This document shows positions 1-5,172 of a DNA stretch of 10,077 bases, piece by piece (the first letter of the stretch is position 1; each line of letters begins with the position of its first letter). The stretch covers positions 6,964 through 17,040 of the forward strand of contig DHDL01000031.1 in NCBI GenBank assembly GCA_002399345.1. The letters are read 5' to 3'. Below the pieces are notes generated by a model. That model ran no database searches. It was not told the origin of the DNA and saw nothing but the letters and a program-made list of their open reading frames with translations. A program made the translations under genes and the position numbers. This DNA is from Thermoanaerobacterales bacterium UBA4877. Lineage in GTDB: Bacteria; Bacillota; Thermoanaerobacteria; Thermoanaerobacterales; UBA4877.

Positions 1-215
1 CCGTGGATGAGAGGGATTTATTGAAGGTGATAAAGACCTCGTTCGGCAAGAGGAGAAAGACTGTATTTAATTCACTTAGTACCCTGTTTGCAGGTGACAG
101 GGATAGTTTCAAGGAGCTTTTGAGTGAAAATGGGATTGACCCAATGGCTCGGCCTGATTCTCTCACCTGCCGAGATTTTGAGCTCATAACGGGTATTATC
201 TTTGATAAGTCATAA
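1..215 (+). CDS. rsmA: 16S rRNA (adenine(1518)-N(6)/adenine(1519)-N(6))-dimethyltransferase, C-terminal fragment
   Basis: This is the last 70 residues of RsmA (KsgA), the SAM-dependent enzyme that dimethylates two adjacent adenines in the 3' hairpin of 16S rRNA during 30S maturation. Only the C-terminal helical domain is in the window; the Rossmann-fold catalytic part lies upstream of base 1. The recognisable pieces are the family pattern of an acidic start, then VIKTSFGKRRKT, a following NSLS helix, and a GIDPMARPDSLT segment leading to the terminal helix. This order is typical of the end of bacterial KsgA. The GTG at 3-5 is an internal valine, not a start. The gene ends with TAA at 213-215, and 57 nt separate it from the next gene with no terminator visible, so readthrough into that gene is likely. 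The assignment rests on recalled family motifs, not on a search. Confidence 0.9.
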   Translation, partial: VDERDLLKVIKTSFGKRRKTVFNSLSTLFAGDRDSFKELLSENGIDPMARPDSLTCRDFELITGIIFDKS

Positions 216-272
216 TATTACGCCCCTGTACATATATTTATATGGAAAATTCATAGATACGGGGGTATTTCT

Positions 273-1505
273 ATGGAAAGTTATAAAAGGAGTTATATAA
301 CCTTAAAAGTTATAGATAAAGCAGGCAGTAACTATGGCAAGGCAAGAGGATATGCAAAAATAGAAAAAAGAAGAGACAACGGGGTATTGACCATGTACGT
401 AGAAAATCTCGAGACAAAGCTTGAATACAATGGGTTTATGGTATATGTAAATAAAGATACCGTAAAATACATAGACTGCGGCGCAGTAGAAATAGATTCT
501 GGAGGGCTGGGGAAGCTCAAAAAGAATTTTAAGGCTGATAATATAGAAGATAAAGGATTCAGTATATATGATATATCAGCCGTCGGCCTTATAACTCCGG
601 ATTATAATATACCGCTTATCGGTTTTACGACGGGCGAGATAGCCGGTATAAAAGGAAAAATCTTAAGCTGCCTTAAGCCGAAGGTCGAAGAGCAGTCAGG
701 TTTGCAACAGCCACAGGAAAGCGCAGAAGAAGTAGAAGATGAGAATAAAAAAGAGGATAGTGAGGCTACGCCATATTATGATGCGGTTCAGGAGGATTAT
801 ACTAAGGCGGAGGATAGCCAATCGATTGAGGAGGATAACGAAGGATTTTCAGACCAAGAAGTAGAGCAAGATATCGAAAACCGAGAGGACAGTTATAACA
901 GCGAAGTATACCAAGCTCCTAAAGATGACGAAGACGAAGCTTATGAGGAAGAGCAGCAAAGCTTCGGTATACCGGCTGAGGATAATACGCAGCAGGAGTG
1001 TGGCAGTGAGGAAGAAGAGACTGCTTTAGATAGCGGACAGCAGCCGAATGATGAAACAAATGGCCCAGCCGTGGATAAAGGAAACATTATCGAGAATTTA
1101 GAAAATACGGACACCGGTGCTAATGACGATTATATGACTGGCCTAAGGAAGTATATAGGCAACATAGTCAATTATCTTAAGGAGATAAAGCCATTTGAAT
1201 GTGAAATGCCGGGTTATAAATGGTGGAGAATAGACCTGAGCTTTGCAGGCGGTGTGTATGATTACTACCTTGTGGGTTTCTATTATGAAAATGACAATAT
1301 AAAATATCTGACATATGGTATGCCGGGCAGGTTCTGCATACAAGAGCAGCCGTTCGGAGGCATGACTGGATTTGTATATTGGCATCCCACCAGCGGTAAT
1401 GATAGGAAATTTGGTGAAGAGGGCTACTGGATACTTCATATTGATGCTAATACGGGGCGTATAGCAGTACCGCTGATACCGACGCCGCCTCCTTTGTTTT
1501 CATAA
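273..1505 (+). CDS. Hypothetical protein with two globular ends and a long acidic linker
   Basis: I do not recognise a function. The 410-residue product has three parts. Residues 1-137 look like a compact beta-rich domain (RGYAKIEKR at 25-33, YNGFMVYV at 52-59). Residues about 138-285 are low-complexity and strongly acidic, rich in E, D, Q and S and probably disordered. Residues about 286-410 form a second domain rich in aromatics (YKWWRIDLSF at 315-324, DYYLVGFYYE at 330-339, PFGGMTGFVYWHPT at 360-373, GYWILHIDANTGRI at 384-397). There is no signal peptide or membrane segment, so it is probably cytoplasmic. Start: ATG with GGGGGT at 261-266 as the ribosome binding site. A similar two-domain protein of unknown role occurs in clostridia by my recollection, not checked. 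It may be cotranscribed with rsmA, and a terminator follows it. Confidence 0.85.
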   Translation: MESYKRSYITLKVIDKAGSNYGKARGYAKIEKRRDNGVLTMYVENLETKLEYNGFMVYVNKDTVKYIDCGAVEIDSGGLGKLKKNFKADNIEDKGFSIYDISAVGLITPDYNIPLIGFTTGEIAGIKGKILSCLKPKVEEQSGLQQPQESAEEVEDENKKEDSEATPYYDAVQEDYTKAEDSQSIEEDNEGFSDQEVEQDIENREDSYNSEVYQAPKDDEDEAYEEEQQSFGIPAEDNTQQECGSEEEETALDSGQQPNDETNGPAVDKGNIIENLENTDTGANDDYMTGLRKYIGNIVNYLKEIKPFECEMPGYKWWRIDLSFAGGVYDYYLVGFYYENDNIKYLTYGMPGRFCIQEQPFGGMTGFVYWHPTSGNDRKFGEEGYWILHIDANTGRIAVPLIPTPPPLFS

Positions 1506-1515
1506 ATTCTACAGT

Positions 1516-1552
1516 AAACCACGGATCTTTCGTGGTTTTTTTATTTTTTTTT
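1516..1552 (+). terminator. Intrinsic terminator after the 410-residue protein gene
   Basis: An 8-bp perfect stem, AAACCACG (1516-1523) with CGTGGTTT (1531-1538), closes a 7-nt loop. It is followed by a T tract interrupted by one A that runs to 1552. It ends the unit that includes the upstream gene and separates it from the mazG promoter, whose -10 begins three bases later. Confidence 0.9.
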
Positions 1553-1560
1553 GTTATAAT
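1552..1560 (+). promoter_or_regulatory. Extended -10 sigma-A promoter for the mazG-family gene
   Basis: TGTTATAAT is a perfect extended -10 element (TGn followed by TATAAT at 1555-1560). The correctly spaced -35 position (about 1532-1537) falls in the upstream terminator stem and matches the consensus poorly, as is common for extended -10 promoters. A start of transcription near 1567 would give a leader of about 36 nt before the ATG at 1603. Confidence 0.55.
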
Positions 1561-1602
1561 GGTATATGCGGTTTGATCATAATAGAATGGCGGGAGGCAA
1601 AC

Positions 1603-3078
1603 ATGAGACCTATAATACATGTATTGGGTATGGGACCCGGAAAGGGATATATGTCATTGGATACATTGCTGCTTTTAAAACGTTCAGGGAATGTTTTTCT
1701 CAGAACAAATATACACCCAGGAACGGAAGACCTAAAGGCTATGGGGATTGATTATAAATCCTTTGACAAATACTATGAAAAATGCGCATCTTTTGAAGAG
1801 GTATATGCAAAAATAATTGACAGTCTCTATCATCTGGTATATAAGTATGGGGAGATATGTTATGTAGTTCCGGGAAGCCCCATGGTCTATGAGAAAACCG
1901 TGACTAAACTTATGGAGACGTCACAGGAAAAAGAGGTAGATCTGGATATAAGGCCGAGTATGAGCTTTATTGATGCTATGGCCTCAGATGTGGGCTTTAA
2001 TTTAAGCGATATAATGCTTGCGGATGCCTTAAATCTTGATTGCCACCGCGTAAATACATCTATGGGAGTCATCGTATCTCAGGTTTATGACAGATTTGTT
2101 GCATCCGACGTCAAGATTAAACTTTCCGGAATATATGGCGATAATAAATTAGTGACAATAGTTTCAGGAGCCGGTAATGATGATATAATTAAAAAGGCTG
2201 ATATCCCGCTTTATCAGTTGGACAGGATAGAATGGATAGATCATCTGACTTCCGTATATATCGCTCCTGTCGGGTTTGAAAGCAAGAGCAGGTATGATTT
2301 TGAAGACTTCAAAGGTATAGTTGACAGTCTGCGTGAAAAGTGCCCGTGGGACAGCAAACAGACTCATGAAAGCCTCAAACGGTATCTTTTGGAAGAAACC
2401 TATGAGGTGCTTGAGGCTATAGATCTAAAAGACGACGATAATCTTTGTGAGGAATTAGGAGACCTGCTGCTGCAGATACTGCTTCACAGCAAATTAGGTG
2501 TGGAAGACGGCACATTTGGCATCTATGAGGTGATAGACGGTATAAGTAAAAAAATGATAAGAAGGCATCCTCATGTATTCGGTGATGTTTTTGCTGCAAC
2601 ACCTGATGACGTATCAAAGAGCTGGGCCGACATAAAGAAAAAAGAGAAGGGCTTTAGTACACAGACCGAGGTAATGAAGAGTATTCCAAGTATCCTGCCC
2701 GCCCTTATGTTATCTTATAAGGTTCAGGATAAGGCGGCCGAGGTTGGATTTGACTGGGATGATGTTAAAGGAGCTATGGACAAGGTTGACGAGGAGCTGG
2801 AAGAGGTAAAGGAGGTGTATAAGGGCAGCAAAAGGGACAGAATAGTGGAAGAGATAGGAGATCTGCTCTTTGCGGTGGTCAATGTAGCAAGGTTTTTGCA
2901 GATACAGCCGGAGTTTGCATTAAAAAAAGCGTCAGACAAATTCATATCCCGGTTTAAGTACATAGAAGATGCAGCTGGGGCAAAAAATCAGAAATTACAG
3001 AATATGTCTCTTGATCAGATGAATGTGCTGTGGGAAGAGGCAAAAATGAATAAAAATCACAAAAAGAATCAAAAATAA
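1603..3078 (+). CDS. mazG: Tetrapyrrole methylase-like / MazG nucleotide pyrophosphohydrolase fusion (YabN type)
   Basis: The 491-residue product matches the length and layout of the Firmicute YabN family. Residues 1 to about 215 form a SAM-binding tetrapyrrole-methylase-like domain, with the glycine loop GMGPG at 9-13 and VPGSPMV at 89-95. The substrate of this half is unknown in the family. Two MazG domains follow. The first has CPWD at 247-250, THESL at 254-258, EETYE at 264-268, EELGD at 283-287 and RRHPHVFGD at 320-328. The second has DEELEEV around 396-402, EEIGD at 416-420 and the usual closing LWEEAK at 476-481. The acidic residues that bind Mg in MazG are present in both copies. MazG hydrolyses NTPs to NMP and pyrophosphate, a housecleaning role. 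The ATG at 1603 was chosen because GGGAGG at 1592-1597 is well placed; an upstream in-frame TTG at 1573 has no such site. It lies 75 nt upstream of hup. Confidence 0.95.
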   Translation: MRPIIHVLGMGPGKGYMSLDTLLLLKRSGNVFLRTNIHPGTEDLKAMGIDYKSFDKYYEKCASFEEVYAKIIDSLYHLVYKYGEICYVVPGSPMVYEKTVTKLMETSQEKEVDLDIRPSMSFIDAMASDVGFNLSDIMLADALNLDCHRVNTSMGVIVSQVYDRFVASDVKIKLSGIYGDNKLVTIVSGAGNDDIIKKADIPLYQLDRIEWIDHLTSVYIAPVGFESKSRYDFEDFKGIVDSLREKCPWDSKQTHESLKRYLLEETYEVLEAIDLKDDDNLCEELGDLLLQILLHSKLGVEDGTFGIYEVIDGISKKMIRRHPHVFGDVFAATPDDVSKSWADIKKKEKGFSTQTEVMKSIPSILPALMLSYKVQDKAAEVGFDWDDVKGAMDKVDEELEEVKEVYKGSKRDRIVEEIGDLLFAVVNVARFLQIQPEFALKKASDKFISRFKYIEDAAGAKNQKLQNMSLDQMNVLWEEAKMNKNHKKNQK

Positions 3079-3153
3079 GTGTGGTACAAGAAGGATTTTT
3101 GGGGTTTATGAAGAATATGCTTATATGAAGCAAATGAAGAGGAGGTTTGTTAT

Positions 3154-3429
3154 ATGAACAAAGCTGATATGGTGACAAAGGTGGCAGAGAAGAGCGATCT
3201 TACTAAGAAGGATGCTGAGAAGGCTATAGGTGCTTTTGTTGATACAGTGACAGAGACCTTAAGCCATGGTGATAAGGTTCAGTTGGTCGGTTTTGGAACA
3301 TTTGAGGTGAGACAAAGAGCAGAGCGCAAGGGAAGAAATCCTCAGACCAGAGAGGAGATAACAATCCCTGCTTCTAAGGCTCCTGTGTTTAAACCGGGTA
3401 AGGCTTTGAAGGATACGATAAATAGATAG
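3154..3429 (+). CDS. hup: DNA-binding protein HU
   Basis: This 91-residue protein is a standard-length bacterial HU, a small basic homodimeric nucleoid protein that bends DNA without strong sequence preference. It starts with MNKADMV, continues through the helical dimerisation region (residues 1-45), and has the family signature [18 protein letters not shown] at 46-63. The beta arm follows, with the intercalating proline in NP at 62-63, and it ends with [18 protein letters not shown] at 3141-3145 lies 8 nt before the ATG. The 75-nt gap after the mazG-family gene has no terminator, so readthrough from mazG is likely. A weak sigma-A-like pair (TTGGGG 3099-3104, 17-nt spacer, TATATG 3122-3127) could add local expression but is not convincing. 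A strong terminator follows. The mazG-hup order is common in clostridia (recollection). Confidence 0.97.
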   Translation: MNKADMVTKVAEKSDLTKKDAEKAIGAFVDTVTETLSHGDKVQLVGFGTFEVRQRAERKGRNPQTREEITIPASKAPVFKPGKALKDTINR

Positions 3430-3436
3430 CAAAATG

Positions 3437-3467
3437 ACAAAGGGAAGTTTTCTCCCTTTGTTTTTTT
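3437..3467 (+). terminator. Intrinsic terminator after hup
   Basis: A 9-bp perfect stem, ACAAAGGGA (3437-3445) with TCCCTTTGT (3453-3461), closes a 7-nt loop and is followed by an uninterrupted T run to 3467. It ends the mazG-hup unit and isolates the SpoIID-family gene that follows. Confidence 0.93.
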
Positions 3468-3495
3468 GTATATTTTGCCGCAGGCCTCAAATAAT
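3468..3495 (+). promoter_or_regulatory. Possible sigma-E (mother-cell) promoter for the SpoIID-family gene
   Basis: GTATATT at 3468-3474 matches the -35 consensus of Bacillus sigma-E closely. After a 13-nt spacer comes CAAATAAT at 3488-3495, which matches 6 of 8 positions of the sigma-E -10 consensus CATACAMT. The site sits directly between the hup terminator and the ribosome binding site at 3504-3510, so the predicted leader is short (about 20 nt). SpoIID of Bacillus subtilis is a sigma-E target, which fits. The match was made by eye and AT-rich sequence can mimic it. Confidence 0.45.
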
Positions 3496-3522
3496 ATTGA
3501 GGAAAGGAGGTCTGCTGCAAAG

Positions 3523-4479
3523 GTGAAAAAGGTAATGTTAGTATTTTTATCTATTATGCTTGTGCTGTCGGTAGGATGTAATACTACGAACAATAGGCCG
3601 AATCCTGTTAAAAAGCCGCCCATACCTGCAAAAATAAGCAGAGGCAAGAATAAAGAACCCGCACTTAAGGTCTACATAAAACAGACCGGCAAGATTGAGG
3701 AAATACCATTGGAAAAATATGTGGCCGGTACCGTCGCGGGAGAGATAAAAAACGATTGGCCGATGGAGGCTTTGAAGGCGCAGGCCATATTGGCCCGGAC
3801 ATATGTATTGGATTTTGTAAGCACAAAGGAGTCAAAATATGAGGGCGCCGATATATCTACGGATTTTGAAGAGGCGCAGGCTTGGAACGAGGACAATGTA
3901 AACGACAGGATAAAGAAAGCTGTAAAGGACACCCGGGGCCAGGCCGTGGTCTATGGCGGTAAGTATATAAAGGCCTGGTTTTACTCCCATGCGGGCGGTA
4001 TGACAGCAACTGCTAAGGAAGGCCTGAATTATAAGATGAAAGACCCGCCGTATATACAGGTGAAAAAGTCACCCGACAGTATGGCGGCCCGGCCTAATGA
4101 CCGTGCTTGGGCTGCTAAGTTCAGCAAGCAGGAGGTGCTTGCGGCTTTAAGTGAAATAGGAGCGGGAGTAAAAGACTTTGATAGTGTCAAGGTGGCGGCC
4201 AGAGGTCCGTCAGGTCGGGCAACGGTATTAAGCTTTGACGGAGTGAAGGTCAATGCCCCCGATCTACGAATAGCACTGGGTAGTGAAAAGATGAAGTCCA
4301 CCCTGATTACCAGCGTAAAAATGGATGGTGATAATCTTATCATAAAAGGAAAAGGGTTCGGACACGGCGTGGGATTTTCCCAATGGGGCGCATACGGACT
4401 GGCAAAGCAGGGCAAAACCGCTCAGGAGATAATTAAATACTATTTTAAAGATGTGAACGTAGTGAACATGTGGAAGTAA
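3523..4479 (+). CDS. SpoIID/LytB-domain protein, probable lipoprotein
   Basis: The 318-residue product belongs to the SpoIID/LytB family. SpoIID itself is a lytic transglycosylase that cleaves denuded peptidoglycan during engulfment. Residues 1-19 read as a lipoprotein signal: basic start, hydrophobic core and LSVGC with the acceptor cysteine at 19, so the protein is probably anchored outside the membrane. The family core follows: LEKYVAGTVAGEI at 63-75 with the putative catalytic Glu74, the helix ALKAQAILARTYVL at 83-96, YSHAGGMT at 154-161, RIALGSEKMKSTL at 249-261, and the closing GKGFGHGVGFSQWGAYGLAK at 276-295. Apart from Cys19 there are no cysteines, so the cysteine-based zinc site known in sporulation SpoIID is absent. 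The GTG start follows AAGGAGG (3504-3510) with a long 12-nt spacing. ATG at 3535 is an alternative start but would lose the lysines of the signal. Whether it is sporulation SpoIID or a vegetative paralogue is open. Confidence 0.88.
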   Translation: MKKVMLVFLSIMLVLSVGCNTTNNRPNPVKKPPIPAKISRGKNKEPALKVYIKQTGKIEEIPLEKYVAGTVAGEIKNDWPMEALKAQAILARTYVLDFVSTKESKYEGADISTDFEEAQAWNEDNVNDRIKKAVKDTRGQAVVYGGKYIKAWFYSHAGGMTATAKEGLNYKMKDPPYIQVKKSPDSMAARPNDRAWAAKFSKQEVLAALSEIGAGVKDFDSVKVAARGPSGRATVLSFDGVKVNAPDLRIALGSEKMKSTLITSVKMDGDNLIIKGKGFGHGVGFSQWGAYGLAKQGKTAQEIIKYYFKDVNVVNMWK

Positions 4480-4483
4480 AGAT

Positions 4484-4587
4484 CCCCCTTATATAAAATA
4501 AATGATGCTGTAGACCTATGAGAGACTATTAATTATAATGTGATTTGTACGATATATTATTATAGTTAAGATCAATCTATAAGGGGG
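4484..4587. repeat. 10-bp inverted repeat bracketing the promoter of the 94-codon gene
   Basis: CCCCCTTATA (4484-4493), just after the SpoIID-family stop codon, is perfectly complementary to TATAAGGGGG (4578-4587). The right arm contains the GGGGG ribosome binding site of the next gene. The arms are 84 nt apart with a promoter between them, so only a transcript reading through from upstream would hold both arms and could mask the site. Confidence 0.6.
4511..4539 (+). promoter_or_regulatory. Sigma-A-type promoter of the 94-codon gene
   Basis: TAGACC (4511-4516, 4 of 6 matches to TTGACA) lies exactly 17 nt before a perfect TATAAT at 4534-4539. Transcription would start near 4546, giving a leader of about 50 nt before the GTG at 4595. 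Confidence 0.6.
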
Positions 4588-4594
4588 TTTTCTT

Positions 4595-4879
4595 GTGTTC
4601 TTAATTTCGGGTATAAAAATGTCGGATAACAACGATATCAGTTCAAAGTGCGTAGGATATTATACAACAAAAGAGATGGCCGAAATAGCGGTCGAGGAGA
4701 ATATCTGTGATATATATGAGAACACTTATAGCTATGCTGTTATAGAGGATTTTGGACCGGGTACGCATCCCGAGTGCAGAGGAAGACAGTTTTTTAGCTT
4801 CAATAAGTTTTCAAGGAAATACCGACCTGTAGATGAACCCGATGAATGCAAAAATATTGATAGGTTTGCAATATTTTAA
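4595..4879 (+). CDS. Small hypothetical protein, unrecognised
   Basis: I do not recognise this 94-residue protein. It has no signal peptide or clear membrane segment. The predicted body starts around residue 18 and includes YYTTKEMAEIAVEENICDIY (22-41), AVIEDFGPG (48-56) and a basic, aromatic stretch FFSFNKFSRKYRPV (66-79). Cysteines stand at 19, 38, 61 and 85. The pattern of an AVIE strand, a short turn, then F-x-F and Y strands suggests a small alpha/beta fold, but that is a guess. The GTG start is supported by GGGGG at 4583-4587, 7 nt upstream. An ATG at 4619 would remove eight residues and has no good ribosome binding site. The gene has its own promoter and a terminator overlapping its stop codon, so it is a monocistronic unit between the SpoIID-family gene and the purine operon. 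The signals around it make a real gene more likely than chance. Confidence 0.7.
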   Translation: MFLISGIKMSDNNDISSKCVGYYTTKEMAEIAVEENICDIYENTYSYAVIEDFGPGTHPECRGRQFFSFNKFSRKYRPVDEPDECKNIDRFAIF

Positions 4880-4902
4880 GCCTCTTGGGGCTTATTTTTT
4901 TA
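4877..4902 (+). terminator. Intrinsic terminator overlapping the stop codon of the 94-codon gene
   Basis: TAAGCC (4877-4882) pairs with GGCTTA (4889-4894), extendable by one T-G pair, and is followed by a T run at 4895-4901. The first three bases of the stem are the TAA stop codon of the gene, a compact arrangement. Confidence 0.8.
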
Positions 4903-4915
4903 TGCTTATATGATA

Positions 4916-4944
4916 TTGACTTATTTTTTATTTACTGATATTAT
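4916..4944 (+). promoter_or_regulatory. Sigma-A promoter of the purLEC operon
   Basis: TTGACT (4916-4921, 5 of 6 matches) and TATTAT (4939-4944, 5 of 6) are separated by exactly 17 nt. Transcription would begin near 4951, about 20 nt before the riboswitch aptamer. The -10 lies inside the inverted repeat CTGATA-TTA-TATCAG (4935-4949), which might be chance or a binding site. Confidence 0.7.
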
Positions 4945-4971
4945 ATCAGCATAAGGTAATTTAATAGTATA

Positions 4972-5042
4972 CATTCATATAAATCTCACAATATGGCTGA
5001 GAAGTTTCTACCAAGTGACCGTAAATTACTTGACTATGAATG
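4972..5042 (+). promoter_or_regulatory. Purine riboswitch aptamer, guanine class
   Basis: The three-way junction of the purine riboswitch is complete. P1 is CATTCATA (4972-4979) with TATGAATG (5035-5042). P2 is TCTCA (4984-4988) with TGAGA (4998-5002), carrying the conserved loop AATATGG (4990-4996). The conserved core GTTTCTACC spans 5004-5012. P3 is CAAGTGA (5012-5018) with TTACTTG (5026-5032), one pair being G-U, and carries the loop CCGTAAA (5019-5025). The two 7-nt loops have the sequences known to form the kissing interaction. The base just 5' of the P1 3' strand, which pairs with the ligand, is C5034, so the predicted ligand is guanine or hypoxanthine rather than adenine. U in the core at the position that is C in 2'-deoxyguanosine variants also favours the guanine class. 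It precedes purL and should switch the operon off when purines are plentiful. Confidence 0.96.
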
Positions 5043-5048
5043 AAAAAT

Positions 5049-5092
5049 GCACTTTAGGATTTTTGAAGGTGCTTATTTGTAATACCTTCAAA
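5049..5092 (+). promoter_or_regulatory. Riboswitch expression platform: two overlapping alternative hairpins
   Basis: Hairpin A pairs GCACTTT (5049-5055) with AAGGTGC (5066-5072). Hairpin B pairs TTTGAAGGT (5062-5070) with ACCTTCAAA (5084-5092). They share 5062-5072 and so exclude each other. Hairpin B can be extended towards 5101 with bulges, which would compete with the terminator stem starting at 5094. This suggests an anti-antiterminator, antiterminator and terminator order. How P1 connects to it is not resolved from the sequence alone. Confidence 0.5.
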
Positions 5093-5093
5093 T

Positions 5094-5150
5094 AAAAAAC
5101 CCGGAGGGTAGGTTTCACTTATAGTGAAACTTACTTAGCCCGGGTTTTTT
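5094..5150 (+). terminator. Attenuator terminator before purL
   Basis: The outer stem pairs AAAAAACCCGG (5094-5104) with CCGGGTTTTTT (5140-5150), 11 perfect pairs. Past a small internal loop, the inner stem pairs GTAGGTTTCAC (5108-5118) with GTGAAACTTAC (5124-5134), 11 pairs with one G-U, around a 5-nt loop. The T tract forms the distal side of the outer stem. With the purL start only 22 nt beyond it and the riboswitch just upstream, this is the expected regulated terminator. Confidence 0.9.
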
Positions 5151-5172
5151 ATTTTCTGAGGGGGGTGTGATT

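Noticed and set aside
213..259. Sigma-E-like elements (TAATATT at 213-219, CATATATT at 231-238, CATAGATA at 252-259) upstream of the 410-residue protein
   Set aside because: No pair has both good sequence and correct spacing: the closest pair is only 11 nt apart, and the other would start transcription inside the ribosome binding site.
1143..1439. 98-codon open frame on the - strand inside the 410-residue protein gene
   Set aside because: The + strand frame there encodes the well-ordered C-terminal domain and is in a longer gene with start and stop signals. The antisense frame has none.
1573..1602. Upstream TTG start adding ten residues to the MazG-family protein
   Set aside because: The extra residues precede the natural N-terminus of the methylase-like domain and lack a ribosome binding site, while ATG at 1603 has GGGAGG at the right distance.
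3079..3111. Ten-codon reading frame GTG to TGA between the MazG-family gene and hup
   Set aside because: No ribosome binding site and no sign of a leader peptide function. The gap is simply a short intergenic stretch.
4029..4415. 128-codon open frame on the - strand inside the SpoIID-family gene
   Set aside because: It is a shadow of a clear coding sequence with family motifs on the + strand, and no start signal precedes it.
5167..5172. GTG at 5167 as the purL start
   Set aside because: It is separated from the G-rich ribosome binding site by a single base. TTG at 5173 has the normal 7-nt spacing.
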